Shown: positions 23,071 through 34,648 of the stretch, piece after piece
Position numbering within the stretch: the first letter of the stretch is position 1
Layout: every line of letters begins with the position of its first letter
Assembly: GCA_963932465.1 (NCBI GenBank)
Contig: OZ010792.1
Span: 15,331,701-15,395,700 of the forward strand
Direction of reading: 5' to 3'
Length of the DNA stretch: 64,000 bases
Source: Maratus speciosus
Taxonomy: Eukaryota; Arthropoda; Arachnida; Araneae; Salticidae
Made by a program: the position numbers and the translations under genes
The notes under the pieces: model-generated
Databases searched by the model: none
Told to the model about the DNA's origin: nothing
The model's input: only the letters and a program-made list of their open reading frames with translations

Positions 23071-25966
23071 GACGTTTAAGATATGGGGTTATTTCCGGAA
23101 CAAAATTGTCATTTTCCACAACAGCTCTAAAATCGTTCACCACATCATCGATTGTTCTTAATTCTCGACCAAATTGCAGATAGGCGGCAGTTTGGCCAGT
23201 TGTATCAGATTTGGCAGAGTTCATAGCAAATCTAATAAAAGGAAGTTTATCAATCCAGGAAGTGTGTTCATCTCCAACAAGGATTGCTATTCGAGGTTTC
23301 AAGTCTCGATTTTTGCGTTCGACTGGATTGGCCTGAGGATGGTACAAAGGTGTCAATGATTGGTCTATTCCAAGAATGTAACAAACTTGCTGTAGAACAG
23401 CGCTCACAAACTGAGGGCCGTTATCACTTATGAGTCTTCTTGGGATACCATAACGAAGGAAGATCTCTTCAATCAGAGTAGTCGCACATTCTTGTGCAGT
23501 AGCAGTTGTTAAGGCAAATAGTTCGACCCATTTAGTGGCACAATCTTCTACTATAAAAATCCATCGGTGTCCATCTTTACTAGGAGGCAATGGTCCAAAG
23601 AGATCAATGCTGAGGGTCTCAAACCGCTGAGCATAAGCAGGTGTTCGTAATAAACCAGCTGGTTTCTGATTTGTTGCTTTATAACGAGCGCACTCTGGGC
23701 ACTTCTTCACATATTCAGAAATGTATGCTCTCATGCCTGTCCAATAATATCTTTTAGCAATTCTCTGATAAGTTCCTGCTTCACCATAATGTCCGGCTGA
23801 GGGGTCGTCATGATGAAGTTTCAAAATATTTTGTCTTTCTTGTACTGGAACGACCATTTGCGCTTCTTCGGCATCTGATTCGGGAGCATACCTATAAAGC
23901 ACACCTTGATTCATCAGGAATCCTCTATCAGTCCAATTGGCGAAATCTTCGCTTTTCTGTTCGTCTTCAAAAGAATCTATGATCTTTTTAAGGTTTTCAT
24001 CTTGCAACTGTGCTTCTCTGATATCTTTTGGACTTCTTGTTGGCATGTCTATGCTGACAAAATTGCATGTCTCACAGAAAGCAGATTGATGATTACAGAC
24101 AGGGCGTGACAGCATGTCAGCCACAACATTTGATTTTCCAGGTTCATATTCTATTTTCTTCTTATCAATTCCTTTCTTAGCAGGAGTCATCCGATTAGGT
24201 GGTGCAGCAACAGGAGCACTATCACCTGTATTCATACTATGCTCCACAAACGGGGTTGTCTCTCCCCCTGGTTGAAAACACTTTTCATACCTTTTCAGAT
24301 CATTAAGTTTGTCCCTTTCATCGGAATTTAGATTTTTGCCTTCATCTTCACGTACAGCGTACGGACTGACTTCGACCGCACTAGCTGACGTTTTATTTTC
24401 TTCTTCGTAATTGTCTACAAAATAAAACTTTTTCTTAGGTTTATCATTGAAATACCATGTTTTGTTGGCAGTATCTAACACTATGTTAGCATTATGTAAG
24501 AAATCCATACCTAAAAGAGTTCTATTACCCTTGACATCTGGTAATACTATGAACTCCGTTTCGAAGACTCGGCCTTCAATCTCTACGGGCACAGTGGCAG
24601 ATAAAGTGTTTCTAACTACTGTAATTCCGTCAGCTAACGTTACTTCATGAGTATGAGGGTTCAATGCAACACCAGTTTTTAAAAATAATTTATACATACG
24701 TTCTCCTGCAATAGAACGATTCGCTCCCGTATCTGCACAAACTAACACCTTCTTATTGCAGATCGTGATAGGCACATTTGGAGCTGAAACTGCTGATGTA
24801 TTTAAACTATATAGCTCAAGACGATGTGCTTGAACAGTTTGTTTTTTAACCGTAGGGGAACAATCTGGACATTTCTTCTTTATAAATCCCAATTTACCAC
24901 AACCATAGCAAACAATATCGGATTCTATGCGTCGATTAGCAAACTTAGGGGAAGATCTGTCTTCTTTTGGAGGCTTACTCTGCTTCCAATTATTTTCTCG
25001 ACGAGAAAACTCTTTCTTCTCTTGGGGTACAACCGGATCCCTTTTAGGAAACGTAGATCTAATAATATCATACGCATCTAATTTTTCGGCAAGGTCGACT
25101 GGCGAATTTAAATTTTCCCAATCATCTAACATATGTTGTTTGCATTCAACAGGCACGCGCCTTTTCATTTGATCAGCTATGATAAGATCCTGAAGATCTT
25201 CAAAAGACGTTACAGTTAATTCTTTAAGCCAGTTTTCAAAATAAGCTCGAAGTTCGAAATAATAATCTCGCCAAGTTATTTCCTTGGACTTGCGATGCGT
25301 AAAGAACAGCTGTCTAAACTTTTCGGCACTAATTTTAAACCTTTTTAGAAGTAAATCTTTAACATGTGAAAAATTTGAAGCGTTTTCTTCTGATTCACGA
25401 GCAATAAGCGTAGAGATAGAAGATGGTACAACACTGAGTAAATACGAAACCCAAAGATGCTCTGGTACCTTCGAGAGCTTTAATTGACGTTCCAGGAGCA
25501 CCAAAAACAATGTTACATCATCAGTTTCTGGCCTGAATGTAGGCAACAGCTTTTGGATATCTATCTTACTCTCCGGGTGAGACATTACCCCTGCTGCATT
25601 ACCACCTACCGCTCCACTGGAAGCACTTTGGCTCTGAGCCTGTAACTTGAGCTTCTCAAGCTCAAAATTCATCTCAAGCTTTTTTAACTCTAACTCTTCC
25701 GCTCTATGCTTTTCTTCTAATTCTAATTTGCGCTGTTCTAACTCAGCTGCTTTTTGTTTTTCCTCTAAGTCCCGCCTGCGTTGTTCTTCCTCGCGAGTCG
25801 AAATTTGGTTTCTAACTAATGAATTTACAAAATCAACTTCGTACGAGGGGGAGGATTTAATTTTTTCACGCAATGTGACAACCGTCATAGAGGGTTGCAC
25901 ATCTAAATTCATTTCTAACGCAACCTGATATAAATCCTCTTTACGAGCTTTATTAAGTTCAGACAT
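23033..25966 (-). CDS. Gag-Pol polyprotein lacking RT and RNase H
   Basis: Start chosen at the ATG reading MSELNKARKEDLYQVAL, a SAP-like N-terminus; 13 codons upstream are also open. Numbered from that Met: E/K/R-rich coiled coil about 58-110; Gag core about 140-310; zinc knuckle 353-369 (CYGCGKLGFIKKKC), where the usual His is Phe; aspartic protease with ADTGAN about 411-416 and LLGMDFL about 484-490; APPNRMTPAKK at about 588-598, where RT begins. This is followed within a few residues by YEPGKSNVVADMLSRP, the tail of RNase H. About 400-450 residues normally between them are gone, frame kept (scar near 24170). Integrase follows: HHCC zinc finger about 717-760 and catalytic D788, D848, E883. 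Gag and Pol are one frame. The product may act as structural protein, protease and integrase, but not as polymerase. Confidence 0.9.
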   Translation of the reverse strand: MSELNKARKEDLYQVALEMNLDVQPSMTVVTLREKIKSSPSYEVDFVNSLVRNQISTREEEQRRRDLEEKQKAAELEQRKLELEEKHRAEELELKKLEMNFELEKLKLQAQSQSASSGAVGGNAAGVMSHPESKIDIQKLLPTFRPETDDVTLFLVLLERQLKLSKVPEHLWVSYLLSVVPSSISTLIARESEENASNFSHVKDLLLKRFKISAEKFRQLFFTHRKSKEITWRDYYFELRAYFENWLKELTVTSFEDLQDLIIADQMKRRVPVECKQHMLDDWENLNSPVDLAEKLDAYDIIRSTFPKRDPVVPQEKKEFSRRENNWKQSKPPKEDRSSPKFANRRIESDIVCYGCGKLGFIKKKCPDCSPTVKKQTVQAHRLELYSLNTSAVSAPNVPITICNKKVLVCADTGANRSIAGERMYKLFLKTGVALNPHTHEVTLADGITVVRNTLSATVPVEIEGRVFETEFIVLPDVKGNRTLLGMDFLHNANIVLDTANKTWYFNDKPKKKFYFVDNYEEENKTSASAVEVSPYAVREDEGKNLNSDERDKLNDLKRYEKCFQPGGETTPFVEHSMNTGDSAPVAAPPNRMTPAKKGIDKKKIEYEPGKSNVVADMLSRPVCNHQSAFCETCNFVSIDMPTRSPKDIREAQLQDENLKKIIDSFEDEQKSEDFANWTDRGFLMNQGVLYRYAPESDAEEAQMVVPVQERQNILKLHHDDPSAGHYGEAGTYQRIAKRYYWTGMRAYISEYVKKCPECARYKATNQKPAGLLRTPAYAQRFETLSIDLFGPLPPSKDGHRWIFIVEDCATKWVELFALTTATAQECATTLIEEIFLRYGIPRRLISDNGPQFVSAVLQQVCYILGIDQSLTPLYHPQANPVERKNRDLKPRIAILVGDEHTSWIDKLPFIRFAMNSAKSDTTGQTAAYLQFGRELRTIDDVVNDFRAVVENDNFVPEITPYLKRLANISKKCERAC

Positions 25967-27500
25967 TTTAAACTTTAGCAAAACAACAAAACAAGTACCC
26001 CACAAATGCCGAAAATTCGTTTAAATTATTCCCCAAACGTGTGAGCTTTGCCGTTACAACTCATATAAACAAGACTTTAATAAAGCAAAACAGTAAGGTT
26101 TAACATTAGCAAAACTCTTGACTACAAAACAAAACAAACTTTAAATCTCTGCAGGCATAAATAAACTGGATTGTCATAACGCGACATTTAATCAAAACAA
26201 TATTTTAACCAATATAAAGCCATTTACTGAATAGTTAACACTTTCAAACAATATTCTAAATAATATAAAACACATAATTGAATAATTAAAATTTCAACCA
26301 ATATTATTATTATATTACTAACGCTACTTAATATCGGTTTCATTCAATATCACTTTAAAAGAAAATAAAGTTTCTTTTATAAACAAACAATAAATGCAAA
26401 AACTTACTCATTCCGTTTTGGAAATTAATCACATTCAAGGCTTTTTCATGAATAAATCAGCAACTCAAAATTAAATACTTACGTTTAGCATTTAAATACT
26501 AACAAACACTTAAATAAAAATAGTAATCATTTCTCTTACGAAACCAATGAAAAAAAATTAAATAAATAAAGACGTATCTTTATGAGAATTGCGATAGAAT
26601 TATAAACAACATTTTAACAACCTATATTTGACTGAAAACAGTTTATTTTCCTCTTTTAAAAGAAAAGAAAAAAAAAATCATGGAACGTAAATGAATAAAT
26701 ACTTCTTTCGCTTCCGCTCTCACTCACTCTCTTTTCTTTCTTTTTTTTTTTTATGAATCAAAATATTTTACTTAAAGCAAAGTAAAAATTAAACATACAT
26801 GAACAGAATCAAAGTAAAATTTTCAGAATAATGGGTGAGGGAGGGGGGAAGGGGAAATATGCAATACAAACATGACAGGAAAATAATACAATGAATTAAA
26901 ATTTAATAATGTCAAAAATATTTAGAATTTTTAGAACATGAACAATGTTACGAAGTCAAGAATCTGAAGAATGCATTCTTTTTTAATAAAAATATTATGG
27001 ATCCATTCTATTTAAAACGCTTACTTGGTAAAAATATTTTGTAGAACAAACAAATCTTGTAGAATAAACCACTATAGGCACAAACACTGTAGGCACCGTT
27101 CTAAGAACAAATGAAGTGAAAGGTTTTTTAAAAACACTCATATCGCAGCATTTTTCTTTGTCGTAAACAAAACAATTTGCAGAATAGCTTTCGAAAATAA
27201 CAACACATATCACATCGTGTAAAGCTGATGCATGAAAATGGCAAAGGTAACGAAACAAAAATTAATCTATAGACCATGGCGAACATACCTCACAAACTTA
27301 CGACGACGAATTATTCTGTGGAATTATAGGAACATATTTTTATACGCAACGACCGGTCGTGCCATTTTTTTTTCTGCTAGTTGAAAACCACATTTCTTGA
27401 ATAAAAATATATCACTATATCACTTGACTTGGAGAATGATGAAATAATATTGCGAACACTTTTGAAAAATTTGGATGTGAACATTCTTCTTCGAATTCGT
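25967..27500 (-). promoter_or_regulatory. Long 5' leader of the retrotransposon
   Basis: About 1.5 kb between the primer-binding site and the Gag start, AT-rich, with a G-rich patch (GGGTGAGGGAGGGGGG on the plus strand at 26833). An 87-codon minus frame at 26995-27258 shows nothing recognisable. Packaging signals would be expected here but cannot be identified by eye. Confidence 0.6.
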
Positions 27501-27519
27501 GGCCCGAGTTGGGTAGCCA
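27501..27519 (-). promoter_or_regulatory. Primer-binding site
   Basis: Two bases inside the 5' LTR the minus strand reads TGGCTACCCAACTCGGGCC, beginning with the TGG complementary to a tRNA CCA end. Which tRNA is not identified. Confidence 0.8.
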
Positions 27520-27521
27520 AT

Positions 27522-27854
27522 TGTCAGGCTAGCTCAGTTTCAATTCACTCAGAAATTTCACATAATTTCAAAATATCACATTCTCGGGGTAGCTTTTTTT
27601 AAATATTTTTTATTTAATCTTGATAAGACGGCACATCACAAGTAGAACGGCACATAACACATAGACACAAAATAATAAAAGCGCGAATAACTTTCTACAT
27701 GTTAGCACAACTCAAAACAGAACACAACTACAGTCAACGCTGTAACAGAACACTCTCCAACTCACAGCATTTCTCATTCGGCAAAGCTCACGGAAAACGG
27801 TCACGTGACTGCCGGTAGAGTCTATTTGTTTTAGAACGGGTGGCGCGCGTTACA
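27522..27854 (-). repeat. 5' LTR, 333 bp
   Basis: Matches the 3' LTR throughout. It should hold the promoter and polyadenylation signal; no single TATA box stands out in the AT-rich sequence. Confidence 0.95.
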
Positions 27855-28348
27855 GTATTTTAATATGAAAAGAGTTACCTTTTTCAAATAATGAGTGCAT
27901 TAACGTTCATTATGTACCAATGAATTAGGTATGGTAATCATATTAAAACATGCATTTTTCACACAATAATGGAATTTGTTTTTTTACTCCTTTTGGAAAT
28001 AAAGAAAAACACAAGACGATTTAAAATGACATCACTTTTTACAGCAATTTATCTAATAAAAAACTGAAAACTCCATTTAAACTTACATTATTTCAAAAAC
28101 GTTTTGGATAATTGTTTTAAATTTTTTCTTCTGAATAGTGTGTTTTAACGTAAAATTATTAACGTAATATATTTTTTTAAATATTCGTTATTAAAATAAT
28201 GTAATTTATTATTTTTACCACATCTAGTCAGTCAGATTTTTATTGAGGGAGAAAAGAAAGTGAGAATATTTATTAAATTATAATGTTAATAACATTTTTC
28301 GTATGAATATATAAGAATGCAGAGAATTTATTTAAAAAGATTAATATA

Positions 28349-28810
28349 CAGTAGCCTCCCGCTTAACCGACCTAAACGAGGCCGAGGGTTAGCGGGTCAA
28401 GAGAGAAACCGGTTAAACCGGAAGAGTAAAAAAAATGAATAAGTAACTGAATATTTAATTAATTAAATGCGTATGAATCATTTAGTTTTTTAAATGTGTA
28501 TGATGTTTAAAAAGTGCATATTTTCTATATTTTGTGAAATGAATACTAGTTGTAATTAAGTGAATTGAAATAAAAATTATCACTAATAAGAAATAATGAA
28601 CAATATTTAGTACAACTTAAATCGTTGAAAATGTTGTCACACACCTTTTTAAGAAGTTGAAATTATTCTAAATTATGTAAATTTGAGTTAATTAAAGAAA
28701 TGATAATCGAAATTTTCCTTTCTGAATTTTGCCTGATGTTGGGGAAAAAAAGTCTGCCGGTTAAAGCGGAGATCCGGTTAAGAGGAGGCCGGTTAAGATT
28801 AAGGCTACTG
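28349..28810. mobile_element. Pogo/Tigger-type MITE, 462 bp
   Basis: TA flanks (28347-28348, 28811-28812). Ends CAGTAGCCTCCCGCTTAACC and GGTTAAGATTAAGGCTACTG, with several internal CCGGTTAA motifs near both ends acting as subterminal repeats. No transposase frame. Confidence 0.75.
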
Positions 28811-28959
28811 TATTATGACTCTATTTATAGCTTACGAATTTGCATAGAACAAATTATGCAGCAGAGGGTAGATGAATTTCTTTCATTTCCTTTTTCACTT
28901 TTTTAACACTTTCCAACATAGTTGAAACGTGCTTATGAATTCGGTTTTTCTGTCCCTCT

Positions 28960-29740
28960 GTCCGTACTCTAACTCACGTAAATATAGTCCGATTGCCATG
29001 AACTGGATTGGGTTATTGGAATGTTATTGGGTATTGCAATGGCATGTTCGGTATTGAAAATGAAGTCTGTAGCATTTACGGTTCATTTACAGACACTCAA
29101 AAGAATTCCGTTACATTACGGTCTATGGAGAAAATCGTCTGCGATGTATTTCAATGATATTACACTATTGTAAACATATTGAGATTGATATTTATCCCTG
29201 AAGTGTACTACCAGATTCTTACTATATTGCATGGTGAGCATAGAATTCATCGTTCATTTACAGGGGCATCCAAAAGAATTTGGCTACAGAAGAAAATGAA
29301 CAATAATTAAACTATTAAAGCCTACGAACAAAAACTGCTGGAAGCACGCTTTCAGTTGTGGCATGCGTTTGTAAATTTAATTGTTTTTTTAAATGTCACT
29401 TGGTATGTATAAATTCTGTAGTTCATATACAGGACTGACCAGGAGTTTTCAACAACATCCGTTTATTGTCCTAAATTGCTGAATGGAAAATTTCAACTGT
29501 GCTATGCGTTTAAGTGAACTAACTTTTAGCATACTATGTACTATACATACATATCCATAGATCATGCAGAGGACTTCACAAAAAAATGTATATTTTCCCG
29601 ACTATTCATGGTAACAGCAAAAATTGGATTTTCGAATGCATTATGCGTTTTCCGAATTGTTTGTTTAGACATCATCTTTCAACTTAATAAACTGCAAAGT
29701 TTTGTTATAGTATTCTGTTTGTGTTGGAAAGTGTTTCATA
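28960..29740 (+). repeat. Degenerate ~165-bp tandem units
   Basis: Variants of CATTTACAGACACTCAAAAG recur near 29090, 29258, 29428 and 29562. The array opens with a CTGTCCCTCTGTCCG microsatellite-like lead, the same arrangement as the 147-bp array at 36.3 kb. Confidence 0.5.
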
Positions 29741-29745
29741 ATCTA

Positions 29746-30480
29746 TGACGTACGCAGGATTTTTCGTTCCTTTTTTTTGGGGGGGGGGGGTCTCATTTAC
29801 TCTCTTAAATTTAGAAAATAAAATTAAAACCATTTTTAGTACTTCTATATAAAAAAATCTCTTTAAAATTCTATAATTCTCAAACTTTCAGCGTTTTTTT
29901 TTTCAATTCCTACTATTAGCTCACACTCTCCCTATATTTATTTATTTATATATATATTTATCTTGTTCAAATTTTCAATCGTTAATAAAATACTCATTAT
30001 TCATCCTATCAAGTTGAAATAATTTTTTTAAAACTTGTACTGGATGACAATTGATGTTAATACAGTTTTTTCAAATATTAATTAATTAATTACATTTTAA
30101 TTAATTAATTTTAGTTTTGCATGGGAAACAAAATGGCGGCCATTGGTTATTGAAGATCAATTAAAGTATTTTCAATAAGGGTTACCATAGGGGGGGGGAC
30201 CCTGTTCTGTCGCCAAATACCGCCAAGTTTGTCGACAACTTGGCGATATCTCTAATATTTCGCCAAATTCCCATAGACTTGCATTATAAACCTACTTGCT
30301 TATAGAAAATCAACAAATTGAGATATTTTAATGCAACAAAAACTAATATTAGCTTAAGGGATTATATTAAATTTTTCTTTGATGACCTAAATAGGAATTG
30401 ACTTTAAAAACTAAATTTTTATATTACTTGTTTTTTTTTTAAATATATATATATACTAGCAGGTTTTTCCAGAAGATTAA
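29746..30480. other. Low complexity with G-runs and a short palindrome
   Basis: G12 near 29779 and G9 near 30192, ATTAATTAATTA repeats near 30083, and CCAAGTTTGTCGACAACTTGG at about 30222-30242 as a perfect hairpin. No gene seen. Confidence 0.5.
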
Positions 30481-30499
30481 ATTTTCTTTTAAGATATTT

Positions 30500-31560
30500 T
30501 AATTTTTTATAATAATAGATACATTAACGTTCATTGAATGTGAAAGAATTTGGTATAATGGTGAGATTATGATGTGTGCTTTTCTCAGAATAAAGAAATG
30601 TTATTTCGTATTCATAGGCAGTGCCGTAAAAACACATAACGATTTTATATGTCATAAAAGTATTTTCGCTGCAATGTGTCTCATAAAAGAACTATTAATG
30701 TTATTCACACTTAGATTATTTCTAGAAATTTTGAGGTAATTGTTTTTAAATGCTTTCCGAATGGCGTATATCATAAAAAGAAATGGTCATTCTAATATAC
30801 TTTATGCAAGAGAGATAATGTATATTTTAAATCTCATAAAGCAAATTTTTCTGCAACGTGTCTAATAAAAGAACTGTAAATGTCACTGACAAGCAATTTT
30901 GAGATATTTTTTTTTAAATGTTTTCCAAATGGCATATATCATAAAAAGAAATGGTCATGCTGATATATATAAGGTAAGAGTGATAATTTATATTTTAAAT
31001 GTCATAAAACAATTTTTTCTGCAATGTGTCTAATACAGGAATGGCCACGTGTGGCACGCCGCACAGAATTGTAAATGTCATTGATACTTGGATTATTTTA
31101 AGCAATTTGGAGAACATTGTTTTTATAACTTTTCTGAATGGAGTATTTAAAAGTAAAGAAATATTCATGTTAATATATTAGGTAAGACTAATAATTTATA
31201 TTTTAAATGCCCTAAAAGAATTATTTACTCCAAACTCTCTAATAAAGCAACTGGAAATGTCATTCACAGTTAGATTATTTCTAGTAAATTCCAGATAAGT
31301 GTTCTTAAAATTTTTTTGAATGGCGCACTTCATAAAAAGGAAATGGTCATGCTAATATATTTTATGCAAAATATAATTTATATTTAAAATCTTATAAAAG
31401 ACGTTTTCCTGCGTGTGTTTAATAAAAAAATTGTAATGTCATTCAAACTCAGATTATTTCTATCAATTTCTATCAATAATTGTTTCTAAATGCTTTCTGA
31501 ATGGCGTATTTATTAAAGTATAATGTGAGTAAACATTCCGCATGAATATATAAGAATGTA
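30500..31560 (+). repeat. ~180-bp tandem units, part 1
   Basis: CATAAAAAGAAATGGTCAT recurs near 30771, 30951 and 31333, and TAATAAAAGAACT-like motifs near 30866, 31240 and 31419. Units are AT-rich and diverged. The same monomer resumes at 33040. Confidence 0.65.
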
Positions 31561-31915
31561 AGGAATTTGTTTTAGAAATTTTAATACTGTGATTCTATTT
31601 ATAGATTAAAAATTTGGGTAGAAACAATATAGCAGCCAATTGTTAACCTTCTTTCATGTCTCTATTTTCTAAATATTTTGGAATTTCGTTTAATCCCTTA
31701 AGTTTAGCAAACAAAATAGAAATTATTTTTAATGTTTCTACCAGAGGTCGTACCTTTCAGGGATTTTTTTAGGATTAATATAATATTACTTTCTTCTATT
31801 TTCAATAGGGGAAAGTCTTGTAATCGAAATTTTTTTCGACTTCCGGTTTTCGACGTATTTACACATTTTGGGGGTAAGAGATCCTAAAAACATGTGTCCG
31901 TATGTCTGTCGCCAT

Positions 31916-32390
31916 TGTACCATCAAAAAGGGTATGAAGTTATGCTTAGAATTGAACCAATTTTTTTTTAAAGTTTTAGGCTATGGCAAGCAGGTCCTCC
32001 GTGAATTTTGAAAAAATCCGCCGGAAGGGTGCACTGTAATAGCGATTTCTGTGTAATTTTGAACATTGTACCATCGAAAGGTGAAAGAAGTTATGCATAG
32101 AATTTAACCAAATTTTTTGTATATGTTTCTGGTCATAGCAAGAAAGTCTTCCCTGAATTTGAAAAAATCTCGCCGAAAGAGGGCGCTATAATAATGATTT
32201 TTATGCCATTTTCAATATTGTACTATAGAAAAGTGTATGAATTTATGCATAGAATTGAACCAAATTTTTTGTGCATGTTTCTGGCCATGGCAAGAGGTTC
32301 CTCCCTCAATTTCGAAATAGTCCTCCGAAAGGGAGCAAAAATAGCGATTTTTGTGTAATTTTTCTCGACTTTTCGTAGTTGTATTGTACA
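31916..32390 (+). repeat. 151-bp tandem repeat, three units
   Basis: TGTACCATC/TGTACTATA starts units at 31916, 32067 and 32218. Each carries TATGCATAGAATTGAACCAA and a GCCGAAAGGGGGC-like block. Overlapping minus-strand frames here arise from the repeat. Confidence 0.75.
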
Positions 32391-33039
32391 GCGGCAACTG
32401 GTGAATCGACAGGTACTTCCCATCCTGATAAGCCGATTATTCGCGAACAGCTGATATACAACTGGATATAGAAAAACTACTGATTTTAATAAGTATCATG
32501 ATCGAGATTAACTCGTTTTTTCTCCAATTAATTGACTGAAATAGAAATTTAAGGTGAAAGTTAAAGTTGATATAATATTGAACAAATAAAAATGAAATAT
32601 TGATATTTGTAACAACATTTTGAAATATTAAAATATATGAGATAGAAGAAAATTTTGGTATTGGCACATCCAACTAGTTTTTTTATAGAAAAATAAATCT
32701 GTATTTAACGCGCAAAATTTCTCCTTATTTAAGGAGAGATTGTGTATCAGAAAATGCTGGTACCGAAGAATTTTCTGGTGTCGAAATTTCGGGATAAATA
32801 AGACCAATGTTCTACACAAAATACCTTTCTGAAATGCTTTTGTTTTCTCAAACCTTTAGCATTTTCTAAAAAATTATTCAAACAAATTATTCAAATTAAT
32901 TCAAACAAATTAATTCAAACAAATTATTCAAACACAATTCAAGTGTTTGAAGAAGGATAACTTTAGTTAGAAGACATTTTCCTTTCTATAAAAATACATA
33001 TATTAAAGTTCTTTATATATGAATGAATGTGGTATTGGT

Positions 33040-34270
33040 GTAATATTATGATATGCACTTTCTGAAAATAACGAAACGTTATTTCATCTTCACAGGCAAT
33101 GACGAAAAAACACATAACGATTTGTAAGTGTCATAAAATAATTTCTGCTGCAATGTACACTGCAAACATGCTGCAATGAAACAACTATTAATGTCATTCA
33201 CAGTTTTATTTCTTATATTTACCCGACTGCTAAGAAGGGTTATGTTTTTCACGCATATCTGGGTATGTGGATTTCTTGATACCCTTGAAACATTCCAACA
33301 GCTGGATTAATTTTAATGAATGAGGTCTCTATCGATTCGTCTTAACCGTCCGATGGTTATAGGCTAGGTTTTGTTTTTATAAATTCAAAATGGCGGCCGT
33401 AAAATACAAAATCGCGGTAGAGACAAAAAAAATTTTACGCACCCTATTGAGTGGCATATCATTGGATAGGTCTTTCAAAATGAAGACGATGTTTCATTGA
33501 CAATTTCACAGTCAGAAGCTCAGTTATTAAATATTACACGACCTGGAATTTGTGTAGGTAGAATCTCTAGCTATACTGCAACTCTAACCATGATAGACAT
33601 CTATCAGCCTCATCAAAACCGTGTTTATAGATAGGAACTACGATTAAACACAACTTAAAAGTCATCAATACATGTAAATAAAAAAATAAGGTAAGTAATA
33701 TAAAAATAGTTTAACATTGATGAGACATAATTAATTGTTTCACTTTTTACGTAGTCGGGTTCTTTGATTTAATAAATTTAATTAAGTTATTCTATTTACT
33801 TTTTATTTCTTACAGATTATTTCTAGCAATTTCAATATAATTGTTTTTAAACATTTTTCGATCAGCATAATATTTCATAAAAAGAAATGGTAATGCTAGT
33901 ACGTTTTATGAAAAAGATAATTTATGTTTAAAATCCCATAAAAGACTTTTCCCGGCGATGTGTTTAATAAAAGAATTGTAAATATCATTCAAACTTTGAA
34001 TATTTTTTATCAGTTTCGAGATATTTGTCTTTATGCGCTTTCTGAACAGTGTATTTCATAAAAAGAATTGGTCAAGCTATTATATTTTAGGTTAGGAGAA
34101 TTATTTATATTTTAAATGCTACCTAAGAATTTTTAACTGCGATGTGCCTAATAAAAGAACTGTAAATGTCATTAGAACTTACATTACTTCTAGCAATTTC
34201 GAGTAAATGTCCAAAACGTTATTTCATAAAGAAAAAAAAAAAAAAACTGGTCATGCTAATTGATTTTACG
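33040..34270 (+). repeat. ~180-bp tandem units, part 2, interrupted
   Basis: Continues the 30.5-31.6 kb array. Monomers near 33060-33203 and 33813-34270 are separated by an insertion. Confidence 0.6.
33216..33800. mobile_element. Insertion within the ~180-bp array
   Basis: The monomer sequence breaks at 33204 and resumes at 33812. TTTTATTTCTTA occurs at both borders (33204-33215, 33801-33812), possibly a 12-bp target duplication. ACCCGACTGC near the left and GTAGTCGGGTT near the right form a short inverted pair. Contains AAAATGGCGGCCGTAAAATA. Class unknown. Confidence 0.45.
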
Positions 34271-34574
34271 TAAGGGTGATTATTTATTATTTCGCTTCCT
34301 CATGCAGGGACCGATTTTTAATTCTTTCTTTCTTTTTTCTTTTTTTTTTTTTATATCGAAAACTTTTATATTTTATACTTCGTGTAAACTTTGTAAAAGC
34401 TAACCCGAAATTTATTTCTATTGCGAATGTTGTAAAATTTAGAGTTGTCTGTTTAGGTCTTTTTTTTTTAAATTCCAAATTTATACTTAAAATTTAGACA
34501 AGTGATTTCAGCTTTATTTAATGAGATATATTTCGTGTTTGCATGAGATGAAAATTTCCAATTATGTGAAAAAT

Positions 34575-34648
34575 GTCTGAACCAGGATTCGAACCAGGGA
34601 TGTCTAGGCTGATGCTGCCAATGCTCTGCCAACTGAGCTATCTCGGAC
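34575..34648 (-). pseudogene. tRNA-like sequence, minus strand
   Basis: Reads GTCCGAGATAGCTCAGTTGG (good A box and D arm) and GGTTCGAATCC (B box), and folds with a 6/7-paired acceptor stem. The anticodon loop AGCATCA lacks the invariant U33 and has one mismatched stem pair. Best seen as a tRNA pseudogene or the head of a tRNA-derived SINE. It is the mirror partner of 34918-34990. Confidence 0.55.

Larger units (their letters stand above)
22340..27854 (-). mobile_element. Ty3-type LTR retrotransposon, RT/RNase H deleted
   Basis: 5.5-kb element on the minus strand with 333-bp terminal repeats, a primer-binding site beside the 5' LTR (27501-27519), a polypurine tract beside the 3' LTR, and GTAT target duplication at 22336-22339 and 27855-27858. 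The order protease, RT remnant, RNase H remnant, integrase is Ty3-type. I find no difference between the two LTRs on reading, so the insertion is recent. No envelope-like gene. The RT and most of RNase H are missing in frame, so it cannot make its own cDNA; mobilisation in trans is inferred. Confidence 0.92.

Noticed and set aside
23906..25928. Plus-strand open frames of 60-93 codons opposite the Gag-Pol gene
   Set aside because: Antisense shadows of a long real coding frame.
26995..27258. 87-codon minus frame in the retrotransposon leader, considered as an extra gene
   Set aside because: No signal peptide, membrane segment pattern or recognisable motif; leader position only.
32212..32819. 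Four overlapping minus frames of 61-78 codons
   Set aside because: The first two follow the 151-bp repeat; the others are AT-rich with no motif or neighbour support.
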